Below are positions 1-6,666 of a stretch of 11,001 bases of DNA, in pieces; the first letter of the stretch is position 1, and the number at the start of each line of letters is the position of its first letter. The notes under the pieces were generated by a model, which did no database searches, was not told the origin of the DNA, and was given only the letters and a program-made list of their open reading frames with translations. The translations under genes and the position numbers were made by a program. Source of the stretch: Crocinitomicaceae bacterium (lineage in GTDB: Bacteria; Bacteroidota; Bacteroidia; Flavobacteriales_D; Crocinitomicaceae); the NCBI GenBank assembly GCA_015662935.1, contig DQTF01000256.1, forward strand, positions 1 to 11,001, given 5' to 3'.

Positions 1-438
1 ATCTCCCGACAATTCCATTTCTTTAGAAGCCTCGTAAGCGCTTCTGACTTGGGTAATGATTTCTCGTTCTCCAACAATCATTGAGTCTAATGATGACGCA
101 ACAGATAACTGATGACTTACCGCATTCATTCCTTGGTGCAACTCGCAAATTGTTGCGAAATTATTTTGTTTGTCTTTTGTGAAATCAGGGTATAATTCTT
201 CAAAAAATTGGAGAAGAAAGGCATGATTAACCTCTTCTTCGGTAACAATCATAAACTCTACTCGATTGCAAGTAGAAAGAAACATCAACTCTTTGATCGA
301 TAATTTCTCTTTTAATCGACTTAGTTTGTCTTGTTGGTTTTCAGGGTCAATATGTAACAATCCAATGTCATTTACAGATAGGTTTCTATGCGTAAATGCA
401 ATTGTATAAAGTTCGTTTATGCCTTGGTTGACTATCAC
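1..438 (-). CDS. hemA: Glutamyl-tRNA reductase, N-terminal part (cut by window edge)
   Basis: Catalyses NADPH-dependent reduction of glutamyl-tRNA(Glu) to glutamate-1-semialdehyde, the first committed step of C5-pathway tetrapyrrole synthesis, in the cytoplasm. About 146 residues are present; the NADPH-binding and dimerisation domains lie beyond the edge. The translation shows the family hallmarks: an N-terminal strand ending in AFTHRNLSV, the catalytic cysteine in STCNRVEF (Cys57 with the start used here), and the glutamyl-binding stretch LDSMIVGEREIITQVRSAY near the end. The frame has no ATG between its upstream in-frame stop (about 498) and the conserved core. I chose GTG at 438 because the core LYTIAFTHRNL begins only a few codons later; GTG at 477 would add 13 residues. 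Family call is secure, the start is not. Confidence 0.93.
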   Translation of the reverse strand, partial: MIVNQGINELYTIAFTHRNLSVNDIGLLHIDPENQQDKLSRLKEKLSIKELMFLSTCNRVEFMIVTEEEVNHAFLLQFFEELYPDFTKDKQNNFATICELHQGMNAVSHQLSVASSLDSMIVGEREIITQVRSAYEASKEMELSGD

Positions 439-664
439 TATTGCAAAGATGCTTAGACTCTCGGTTTTATATGTCACAAAAGTGTCATTTCTTACTTATT
501 TAGAATCGTTTAAAATAAGAGTTAACTGTCAATCATCTAGATTTAAATATTAATGCTGTTTTATATTTAAAAATATTCCCTTGATTTTCACAAACCAAAG
601 GGAAAGCTAAACATTGAAATTATGAACTTGTTAAATAACAAATTACGAAAAAAATGGAATTATT

Positions 665-688
665 AAAACGCTGGAAAGAGTGTTTTTT
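665..688 (+). terminator. Hairpin with T-tract (possible terminator or leader hairpin)
   Basis: AAAACGCT (665-672) pairs with AGTGTTTT (679-686) around a 6-nt GGAAAG loop, with one G-U wobble, and the T-run continues to 688. Half the stem is A-U pairs, so it is only moderately stable. It begins at the stop codon of the possible leader peptide 622-666. The A-run on its left would also give a short U-run on the minus strand. Confidence 0.4.
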
Positions 689-740
689 GATAGAAATAAC
701 CTAGAAAACAAAAAACGTGCATTAGCTAGTTGAATCTCCC

Positions 741-772
741 GGTTTCAATCATACGATTTGAAACCTTTTTTT
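741..772 (+). terminator. Rho-independent terminator-like hairpin upstream of the GT-C-like gene
   Basis: GGTTTCAA (741-748) and TTGAAACC (758-765) form a perfect 8-bp stem with a 9-nt loop, followed by seven T (766-772). The T-tract is only on the plus-strand side, so it would stop rightward transcription. It sits 34 bp before the ATG at 807, with no annotated gene upstream on the same strand, so it must end a short transcript or act as an attenuator. TTGAA at 730-734 could pair with TTCAA at 744-748, a 5-bp alternative stem excluding the terminator. Confidence 0.7.
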
Positions 773-787
773 ATTGAATAATATCGA

Positions 788-795
788 TACCTTTG
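788..795 (+). promoter_or_regulatory. Candidate -7 element (TACCTTTG) of the GT-C-like gene
   Basis: TACCTTTG fully matches the Bacteroidota -7 consensus TAnnTTTG. It lies 11 bp before the ATG at 807 and just after the terminator hairpin, which would give a near-leaderless mRNA. No clear TTG -33 element lies at the usual 17-23 bp distance, so this rests on the octamer and its position. Confidence 0.35.
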
Positions 796-806
796 ATAGC
801 ATAACT

Positions 807-2615
807 ATGCGTCAAAAAGTTTTTAACAATCCTTTCTCTCTTATCACGAGCTTGCTCATTGTTATTGTAGTTGCTACAACCTTGTACTCCAATAATATTT
901 TTGATAAAAAAACAATCCGTTCTGATGTAAAAGGATACTACGCTTATTTACCTGGACTTTTTATAAATGACGATTTAGCCTTCAAAGATTTGTCAAAATA
1001 CATCGACGAAAACAAAGAAAGTCAAATTTGGGTTTTACCGACAGAAGATGGGAAGAATTACATTAAATATACATGTGGATTAGCCATTGTTTATTCTCCA
1101 TTTTTCTTTGTTGCAGATTCTTTAGCAGAACCTCTTGGATACACGGCGGACGGTTACTCCAAACCCTACCAAAACGCAATCGTTTTTGCCTCCTTTTTCT
1201 TTTTTCTCTTTGGGCTTTATTTTAGCAGAAAACTATTACTCCTTTTCTTCGATGATACAATCGCTGCTATTGTTTTACCCATCATCTTTATTGGCACCAA
1301 TCTTATTTATTATTTCGGATTAGAATTAGGACTGTCGCATGGTTATAGCTTCTCTCTCATTGTCTTTTTTGTCTATGGATGCGCAATTTGGCTTAAAAAC
1401 CCAAGTTATAAGTGGGCAATACTAATTGGATTATCTGCTGGGGTATTCATTCTCATTCGACCGACGGATATTTTTTACCTATTACTTATTCCATTGTTAT
1501 TTGTCACTTCTGTTGATTCATTTAAACAACGAATTACATTACTTTTTTCAAAGAAATGGATGATTCTAACAATGATGGTTGTAGCATTTGTCGCTTTTCT
1601 TCCTCAACTCTTCTATTTCCATTTTATTTTTGGGCAATATCTCTACTTTTCATACACGGGAGAGTCGTTTTTCTTTCTACAACCTCATTTGCTAGATGTC
1701 GCTTTTAGTTATAGAAACGGATGGTTGATATATAGCCCTCTAATGCTTCTGGCCATCCTTGGGTTTTTTCTTTACAAGAAGAATAAGAAATACCGCTGGG
1801 CAGTTTTGGTAATTTTTGTGCTTAATTTTTATGCAATATCATCTTGGTGGTGTTGGTGGTACATTGGTTTTGGAAACCGGGCAATGATTAACCTCTACCC
1901 TATCCTTTTATTTCCTTTAGCAGAAATGATCAACTACCTTTACAAGAAAAATTGGCTTCTTCGGGTAATACTCGTTTTCACCGTTTTTTGGTTTAGCAAA
2001 CTTTCTTATCGACAAGCCAATTTTTACAGAATGGGTATTATCCACTATGATTCTATGACCTCTGCTGCCTATTGGAGTGTTTTTAATACGGATCAAGTTC
2101 CGCAAACCTACCAGTTAAAACTAGAGCATCCTGTTTACGACCAAGCAGTGGTTGGGAATTACGTCAATACAGTTGCTGTTTTAGATACTATTCGTTGTTC
2201 GTCAATTGACTTTGAAGCTGCGAAAAAAAGGGGATTTAAAATGGGGAAACTGTCAACTAAAAAATCTTTTCAAGGAAAAAAATCATTATACATTCACAAA
2301 AGCGAATACTTTTTTGACCGAAAAATTGCCGTTGATTCTATCAATAGGATTTTTATTTCTGCCAAGGTCACAAACCCTGAAGGCATCGTCTTCATTTTAG
2401 AAGGAAGTGACAGTATTCCTTATTATCATGCGAGTTGGGATTTTGAGAAAATAAGTGATGATTGGTACACTGTTCAACTATTTTCAACTATTCCTGATGA
2501 CTTTCAACTAGACTCTTTATCGTTTGCCATTTGGAATAAAGATATGAATGCCTTTTATTTCGACGACTTTAGTGTGCAGGGTTATCGACTTACAACTAAA
2601 GAAATAAAACACTAA
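807..2615 (+). CDS. Polytopic membrane protein, GT-C glycosyltransferase-like, with C-terminal globular domain
   Basis: 602 residues from ATG 807; a TTG at 774 would add 11 residues but overlaps the -7-like octamer and abuts the terminator hairpin, so I prefer 807. Residues about 10-410 contain some ten hydrophobic helices. After the first helix comes a polar loop with SDVKGYYAYLPGLF (Asp at about residue 40), the position where GT-C enzymes usually carry an acidic catalytic residue, then a long extracytoplasmic stretch and later SAGVFILIRPTD. This layout is typical of GT-C transferases using lipid-phosphate-linked sugars. The last ~150 residues are soluble and strand-rich, ending in FYFDDFSVQGYRL, reminiscent of jelly-roll carbohydrate-binding folds. 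The substrate is unknown and the enzyme class is inferred from topology. The stop is one base before the GNAT gene, so the two are probably cotranscribed. It could instead be a non-catalytic membrane protein. Confidence 0.7.
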   Translation: MRQKVFNNPFSLITSLLIVIVVATTLYSNNIFDKKTIRSDVKGYYAYLPGLFINDDLAFKDLSKYIDENKESQIWVLPTEDGKNYIKYTCGLAIVYSPFFFVADSLAEPLGYTADGYSKPYQNAIVFASFFFFLFGLYFSRKLLLLFFDDTIAAIVLPIIFIGTNLIYYFGLELGLSHGYSFSLIVFFVYGCAIWLKNPSYKWAILIGLSAGVFILIRPTDIFYLLLIPLLFVTSVDSFKQRITLLFSKKWMILTMMVVAFVAFLPQLFYFHFIFGQYLYFSYTGESFFFLQPHLLDVAFSYRNGWLIYSPLMLLAILGFFLYKKNKKYRWAVLVIFVLNFYAISSWWCWWYIGFGNRAMINLYPILLFPLAEMINYLYKKNWLLRVILVFTVFWFSKLSYRQANFYRMGIIHYDSMTSAAYWSVFNTDQVPQTYQLKLEHPVYDQAVVGNYVNTVAVLDTIRCSSIDFEAAKKRGFKMGKLSTKKSFQGKKSLYIHKSEYFFDRKIAVDSINRIFISAKVTNPEGIVFILEGSDSIPYYHASWDFEKISDDWYTVQLFSTIPDDFQLDSLSFAIWNKDMNAFYFDDFSVQGYRLTTKEIKH

Positions 2616-2616
2616 G

Positions 2617-3153
2617 ATGATTATAATTGAGCAAGCAAAATGTAAAATTGATTCCGAAGAATTTAATACTATGTATTCTATTCTAATAAACGCTTATGCA
2701 CAAGCTGAACTTGAAATTTGGGGAGAGAATTACTTTCGAATCAGTAAAGAAGAATACCAAATTCTGATTGAGAAAAAGGAAGTTTTCTTTGCTAAAAAAG
2801 ACAACGTCATTGTAGGTTGCATTCATTTTCACAAAATAATCACGGAAACTTATTCTTTTGGACTTCTTGCAGTCGATTTTAACTATAAGGGTTTGGGAAT
2901 TGGTCGTGTACTGATTAATCATGTAGAAAATATTGCAAAAAACAACGGTGCCCAATACATGGAATTAGTCATTCTTAAAGCCAAAAACTTTGATATAGAA
3001 AATAAAACTATTCTTAAAAACTGGTATCAACGCTTAGGCTATGGTTATAAATCTTCGCACACTTTTTTAGAAATAGAACCAAAGCGTATTGAGAAATCAA
3101 AAAAACTTATCACTCCTTCTATTTTTGACTTTTACAGAAAGAATTTGACATAA
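2617..3153 (+). CDS. GNAT family N-acetyltransferase
   Basis: 178 residues, within the usual GNAT size. Transfers an acetyl group from acetyl-CoA to an amine; the acceptor is not predictable. The core shows the strand VIVGCIHFHKI (about 64-74), then the acetyl-CoA-binding motif A: LLAVDFNYKGLGIGRVLINH with the pyrophosphate-binding turn KGLGIG at 91-96, strand AQYMELVIL (112-120), and motif B with NWYQRLGYGY (135-144). The C-terminal 25 residues (KRIEKSKKLITPS...) extend past the fold. ATG follows the stop of the membrane protein after a single base, implying translational coupling, so it may act on a small molecule or surface sugar handled by that protein, but this is inference. No signal peptide; cytoplasmic. 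Confidence 0.88.
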   Translation: MIIIEQAKCKIDSEEFNTMYSILINAYAQAELEIWGENYFRISKEEYQILIEKKEVFFAKKDNVIVGCIHFHKIITETYSFGLLAVDFNYKGLGIGRVLINHVENIAKNNGAQYMELVILKAKNFDIENKTILKNWYQRLGYGYKSSHTFLEIEPKRIEKSKKLITPSIFDFYRKNLT

Positions 3154-3180
3154 AAACACCCGATAAATCGAGCGTTTTCT
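3154..3180. terminator. Weak bidirectional hairpin in convergent gap
   Basis: Between the convergent GNAT and outer-membrane protein genes, an A-run, an imperfect stem around CGA-TAAA-TCG (3161-3170) with two mismatches (C-A, A-C), and a T-run (3175-3178) are arranged almost symmetrically. It resembles a decayed AAAACCCGAT...ATCGGGTTTT terminator that could serve both strands; further T-rich sequence follows to 3196. Confidence 0.4.
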
Positions 3181-3196
3181 TTATTCTTATTCTTTT

Positions 3197-3775
3197 CTAA
3201 AAAGAAAATACAACACCGCCATTTACATTAGCGATACCATCTCCTAATTCTAAGTAAACACCAAAGGCACCTGTGAAATAATACCTAACTCCTGCAACAA
3301 TATAGTGAACAGGTCTAACTCTTGAGTTTTTTGTTTCCGACTGAAGTACTCCATTTATAAAATAACGGTCTTTTTCTGAATCAATGTTTACTCCAACTCC
3401 AACTCCTGCATAAACATCTAGTTTTTCAATATCAAATTCAAAATGATATGTCCCTCTGATAAATGGAGTAATTCTAGTTGTTCTGTATTTGTTTTCATAA
3501 GTTGAGAAAAACACAGATGTAGAGTTGTAACTATAAAAAGATGTCGCAACACCTCCTCCAGCACCAATTCTTCCTATTCCTAAAACATCTGTAATTCCGC
3601 GCTCATATGTTAACATAATTGGTCCTAAACCGATACCTATTACTGTTCCTGATAAACCACTTGCGACATCAATTCCATATCCTGCGGTAATGTAATTTCC
3701 TCCTTTTTTAAAATCTTGCGCTTGCGAAAAAGTAGATGCTATTGCAACTACTAAACTTATAATTATTGTTTTCAT
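3197..3775 (-). CDS. Small outer-membrane beta-barrel protein
   Basis: 192 residues. The first ~19 (MKTIIISLVVAIASTFSQA) form a Sec signal peptide with probable cleavage before QDFKKGG. The mature part alternates glycine/aromatic-rich amphipathic strands (NYITAGYGIDVASG, IMLTYERGI, VATSFYSYNSTSVFF, TRITPFIRGTYHF, LDVYAGVGVGVNI, VHYIVAGVRYYF, GVYLELGDGIANVNGG) and ends in VVFSF. A terminal phenylalanine and about eight strands fit a small OmpA/OmpW-size barrel inserted by BamA. No catalytic motif is visible, so the role is unknown. It has a -7-like octamer of its own in the 55-bp gap after the phosphatase gene, suggesting at least partly independent expression at the end of the minus-strand block. 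Confidence 0.8.
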   Translation of the reverse strand: MKTIIISLVVAIASTFSQAQDFKKGGNYITAGYGIDVASGLSGTVIGIGLGPIMLTYERGITDVLGIGRIGAGGGVATSFYSYNSTSVFFSTYENKYRTTRITPFIRGTYHFEFDIEKLDVYAGVGVGVNIDSEKDRYFINGVLQSETKNSRVRPVHYIVAGVRYYFTGAFGVYLELGDGIANVNGGVVFSF

Positions 3776-3797
3776 GATAAATTAAATTTGGTTAAAA

Positions 3798-3805
3798 CAA
3801 AGGTA
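3798..3805 (-). promoter_or_regulatory. Candidate -7 element (TACCTTTG) of the barrel gene
   Basis: On the minus strand the sequence reads TACCTTTG, a complete match to TAnnTTTG, 22 bp upstream of the ATG, giving a plausible leader of about 15-20 nt. The expected TTG -33 element is not present at normal spacing; instead a perfect inverted repeat (3811-3825) occupies the region just upstream. Confidence 0.45.
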
Positions 3806-3810
3806 ATTGA

Positions 3811-3825
3811 ATTCTTAAAAAGAAT
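3811..3825. repeat. Perfect inverted repeat ATTCTT-AAA-AAGAAT
   Basis: Six-base arms around a three-base centre, 5 bp upstream of the TACCTTTG octamer of the barrel gene. The position would suit an operator or an activator site replacing a missing -33 element. A similar repeat with the same CTT-AAA-AAG core lies at 9722-9736. Chance is a real alternative in such AT-rich DNA. Confidence 0.4.
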
Positions 3826-3830
3826 AGAGA

Positions 3831-4493
3831 TTAAACACTAATTTCCTTCAACATTTCACTCATATTCTCAAAGTGGTAGTCTGCTAAAATTAACTTAGGT
3901 TCTGGATGATGCGTTTTTTCGGGAATGCAAACAACTTTCATTTGTGCTGATTTTCCAGAAATAATTCCATTTAAAGAATCTTCAATTACCAAACATTTTT
4001 GTGGTTTTACACCTAGTTTTTTCGCAACTGTCATGTAAACTTCTGGGTGAGGTTTTCCAAAATATTCGTCTTCAGCAGAATGAACAAAATCAAATTTTTC
4101 ACGCAAATTAATCGTTGTTAAAACAGCTTCAATTAACACAGAATAGGAAGACGTAGCAAGACCTATTTTTTGCCCTTTTTCTTTCAGAAAATTAAGCGTG
4201 TCAACAACGCCTTTTAAAGGTTCTCCATTGGCAGAAATAAGTTCAACCATTCGGTCAACTATTTTGTTTTCCAATTCTTTTGGAGTGGCATTTTTCCAGC
4301 CAACTTCATTGTACCAAAAATCAATCACTTCATCTATTCGGAGTCCAACTGTTTTTCCAAAATCTTTTCTAGTTAAATGACAGCCTACCGAATGAAAGGA
4401 CTCTTCCATGGCAATTTTCCATAAAGGTTCAGAATCAATCAACACTCCGTCCATGTCAAAAATTACGGCATCAAATTGGTCAATGTTTAGCAT
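3831..4493 (-). CDS. hxpB: HAD-superfamily sugar-phosphate phosphatase, HxpB/YniC-like
   Basis: 220 residues, typical for beta-phosphoglucomutase/phosphatase-type HAD proteins. All four HAD motifs are visible: motif I DMDGVLIDS with nucleophile Asp13 and acid/base Asp15, motif II LATSS with Ser115, motif III Lys147 in FGKPHPEVY, and motif IV IEDS with Glu171-Asp172. Between motifs I and II lies an alpha-helical C1 cap containing GLRIDEVIDFWY (50-61), which closely matches the GLRIDMVVDLWY stretch I recall from E. coli YniC (HxpB), a hexitol/2-deoxyglucose-6-phosphate phosphatase. Mg2+-dependent, cytoplasmic. Members of this subfamily are promiscuous, so substrate specificity is inferred. The start is 4 nt after the stop of the secreted propeller-like gene, so it is the third cistron of that unit. 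Confidence 0.85.
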   Translation of the reverse strand: MLNIDQFDAVIFDMDGVLIDSEPLWKIAMEESFHSVGCHLTRKDFGKTVGLRIDEVIDFWYNEVGWKNATPKELENKIVDRMVELISANGEPLKGVVDTLNFLKEKGQKIGLATSSYSVLIEAVLTTINLREKFDFVHSAEDEYFGKPHPEVYMTVAKKLGVKPQKCLVIEDSLNGIISGKSAQMKVVCIPEKTHHPEPKLILADYHFENMSEMLKEISV

Positions 4494-4497
4494 CTTT

Positions 4498-5346
4498 TTA
4501 TTTTATTTTAAATAGGTTTCCTCCACCTAAAAATCTGGATTTTTCATCTACGATAAAAACTTCATCCGCACTTTTTAAAAGAACTCCTTCTTTCTGAGTT
4601 AGCTCTGAAAACAGAATTTCTTTTGTCAGCTTTATGTTGTTTTTCGCAAAATTAAACATTAAAAGGCGGTTATAGGTTGTTATTATTAGCTCTCCATTCA
4701 AATAATCTGCTCCAGTTATTGCGTCAATGTACCATCCATTTGAGCCAACAAAGAGGTCTCCTGATTTTTTAATGGAATAAATTCCCGGTGATTTTGACAG
4801 GTAGTATAATTGACTTCCCCCCGTCCATGGAACCGTATTTATTTTTGTAAGAATAAGTAAAGAGTCTCCGATACAAACGATTGCTTCTGCATCAAAATTC
4901 ATCTCTTCTTTTTTAGGAGGAAAAGAAACTTGCTCATTGTAATTGAAATAAATTTTCTCTGCAACAACTTCTTTTTTCGTTGTAATATCATTCAACTTAA
5001 CTTTTAAAACACGTAAATTTTTTCGCTTATTATTGTTGTTGCCAAAATCTGCTATGTACAAAAAACATCCATCAGAAGTGAGGTCTTCCCAGTCGTGATT
5101 TTTTTCATTCAAGACCGTGACTTTTCTTTGCAAAGAACCGTCTAAATTTAAGAGAAATAACTCCGCTTTATTTCCTCCATCATTGATGGCAATAAAAGTA
5201 GAGTCGTTGAGTAATTCTAAACCTGATGCCTCTTTTAATTCTTCTGGAAGAACTCCTTCCTTGATACATTTTTTCTCTTGAGAAAAAGAAAAAAGGGAGC
5301 TCAATAAAACGAATAAGAAAAGGCTGTTTTTTAGTTGCGCAATCAT
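4498..5346 (-). CDS. Secreted protein of unknown function, beta-propeller-like
   Basis: 282 residues. Residues 1-22 (charged start, LFLFVLLSSLFSFS) are a Sec signal peptide, so the protein is exported. I do not recognise a named family. Repeated short blocks resemble propeller blades: STFIAINDGGNKAELFLLNLDG (about 48-69), then HDWEDLTSDGCFLYIADFGNNN, FDAEAIVCIGDSLLILTK, ITGADYLNGELIITTYNRLLMF and SADEVFIVDEKS. The spaced acidic motifs DWEDL and DAEAI and the DFGNN turn look like conserved ligand- or metal-binding positions. There is no T9SS C-terminal sorting domain. The ATG overlaps the CNNM gene stop by 4 nt (ATGA), and the phosphatase follows after 4 nt, so it is tightly coupled to a membrane protein and a phosphatase. 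A role in the periplasm is inferred; the activity is not known. Confidence 0.8.
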   Translation of the reverse strand: MIAQLKNSLFLFVLLSSLFSFSQEKKCIKEGVLPEELKEASGLELLNDSTFIAINDGGNKAELFLLNLDGSLQRKVTVLNEKNHDWEDLTSDGCFLYIADFGNNNNKRKNLRVLKVKLNDITTKKEVVAEKIYFNYNEQVSFPPKKEEMNFDAEAIVCIGDSLLILTKINTVPWTGGSQLYYLSKSPGIYSIKKSGDLFVGSNGWYIDAITGADYLNGELIITTYNRLLMFNFAKNNIKLTKEILFSELTQKEGVLLKSADEVFIVDEKSRFLGGGNLFKIK

Positions 5347-6596
5347 GATAAAGTAATTCGAATGATTTCAATTCTGGTGTCACTTACTTCTTCTACCAAA
5401 AATTTAATTTCATTCACCTCTAACTCTGTGCCAGCTTTAGGGATTTCTTCCAGCTGATGAATAACAAAACCACCCAAGGTTTCATATTCTTCTCCCAAAT
5501 CAATTTTTAATTCATACTCATCCACTAAATAGTCGATGTCTATTCTTGCTGAGAAACGAAATTCTTTGTCAGAAATTTTCTCTTCCAAAAGCTCTTCGTT
5601 ATCATGTTCGTCTTCTATCTCTCCAAAAATTTCTTCAATTACATCTTCTATGGTAATAATTCCAGCTGTTCCGCCGTACTCATCTACGACTATTGCTAAA
5701 TTTCCCGACTTTTTAGAGAACAGTTCTAATAATTCCTTCCCGGGAATTGCCTCGGGGACAAAAGGAACAGGCAAGAGAATTTGTTTAATCGTTTTTGGGG
5801 ATTTAAACATTTCAAAAGAATGCACATAGCCAATTATATTGTCAATGCTATCTCGATAAACAATGATTTTTGATTTCCCTGTTGATACAAATTTATCTTG
5901 CAGCTGATAGATATCATCTTCAATGTCCACAGAGATAATTTCTGTTCTTGGAACCATGCAATCTCTTGCTTTTACAGAATCAAAATCTAATGCATTCTGA
6001 AGAATTTGCATTTCGTTTCCTAATTCTTGCTCCTCTTTTATGCGTTCGTTGATGTCTTGAACGTAATGCTCTAAATCAATTTTTGAAAAAACCTTCTTTG
6101 TATTTTGACTGTCAACTTTTAGTAACTTTAAGAAAATATTACTCAACCATAATACAAAAAACGTTGGAATGATTAATAGTACATAAATCACCATCATTGG
6201 ATAGGTTACGTAGCGTAAATATCCGTTGGGGTTCATTTGAACAAATGTTTTCGGGAGAAATTCTGCAACAATCAACACAAGAACAGTTGAGAGAATTGTT
6301 TGAATCAGTAAAACGCTTCCTTCATTGATAATTCCCCAAGAATGAATAACTGGTTCTAACAATTTCGCTGAGAACAATCCAAAGAGAACCAATGCAATGT
6401 TGTTTCCTAAAAGGAGCATAGCGATAAATCTTGCCTCGTTTTTATAGAACAATCCAAGAATTTTCCCATTAAAAGATCCGCTCGACTTGTCTAGTTCGAC
6501 TTTTAATCGATTAGAAGATATGAACGCAATCTCCATACTGGAAAAGAATGCAGAAAAAATTAATGTTAAAATTATGCCTATCAGAGGAACTTCCAT
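5343..6596 (-). CDS. CNNM/DUF21 - CBS pair - CorC_HlyC membrane protein (hemolysin family)
   Basis: 417 residues with the classic order: DUF21/CNNM membrane domain (about 1-165, with SAFFSSMEIAFISSNRLK near the start, LLLGNNIALVLFG and IVAEFLPKTF), a cytoplasmic linker, a CBS pair (about 205-325, starting RDCMVPRTEI and ending VVDEYGGTAGIITIEDVIEEIFGEIEDE), and a CorC_HlyC domain (about 343-415). Homologues (CorC, YfjD/PaeA, CNNM) are linked to Mg2+/Co2+ or polyamine efflux; CBS domains usually sense Mg-ATP or other adenine nucleotides. The historical name hemolysin is misleading. Bacteroidota also have a paralogue, GldE, in gliding; this protein lacks anything that would let me assign it there. 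It begins 70 bp after purD with no terminator between and overlaps the next gene by 4 nt. Confidence 0.9.
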   Translation of the reverse strand: MEVPLIGIILTLIFSAFFSSMEIAFISSNRLKVELDKSSGSFNGKILGLFYKNEARFIAMLLLGNNIALVLFGLFSAKLLEPVIHSWGIINEGSVLLIQTILSTVLVLIVAEFLPKTFVQMNPNGYLRYVTYPMMVIYVLLIIPTFFVLWLSNIFLKLLKVDSQNTKKVFSKIDLEHYVQDINERIKEEQELGNEMQILQNALDFDSVKARDCMVPRTEIISVDIEDDIYQLQDKFVSTGKSKIIVYRDSIDNIIGYVHSFEMFKSPKTIKQILLPVPFVPEAIPGKELLELFSKKSGNLAIVVDEYGGTAGIITIEDVIEEIFGEIEDEHDNEELLEEKISDKEFRFSARIDIDYLVDEYELKIDLGEEYETLGGFVIHQLEEIPKAGTELEVNEIKFLVEEVSDTRIEIIRITLS

Positions 6597-6666
6597 GAAT
6601 TACTGTTTCAAGAACAAGATACTAATTAATCTGAAAATAAGGATAGAGTAAATGATTGATGGTTCA

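Larger units (their letters stand above)
439..806. other. Divergent intergenic region between hemA and the GT-C-like gene
   Basis: About 370 bp, very AT-rich, with no long reading frame. It must carry the promoter of hemA (leftward) and that of the gene starting at 807 (rightward). On the plus strand it holds a possible 14-codon reading frame at 622-666 (MNLLNNKLRKKWNY then stop), a hairpin with a T-tract at 665-688, a stronger hairpin with a T-tract at 741-772, and a TAnnTTTG octamer at 788-795. A near-palindrome TTGTTA-AA-TAACAA lies at 628-641. No tRNA, tmRNA, RNase P or SRP signature is recognisable. I found no convincing hemA promoter. Confidence 0.6.

Noticed and set aside
628..641. TTGTTA-AA-TAACAA near-palindrome as an operator
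   Set aside because: Short, AT-only apart from G/C at the ends, and inside the possible leader peptide; not distinguishable from chance.
560..772. 6S RNA or another known housekeeping RNA ending at the terminator
   Set aside because: I could not build the long closing stem and central bubble expected of 6S RNA, and no RNase P, SRP or tmRNA signature is present.
774..806. TTG start at 774 extending the GT-C-like protein by 11 residues
   Set aside because: The extension begins 1 nt after the terminator T-tract and covers a TACCTTTG promoter-like octamer; ATG 807 precedes a normal charged start plus first membrane helix.
5536..5829. 97-codon plus-strand ORF antisense to the CNNM gene
   Set aside because: Serine-rich shadow of the acidic CBS/CorC region on the opposite strand; no independent signals.
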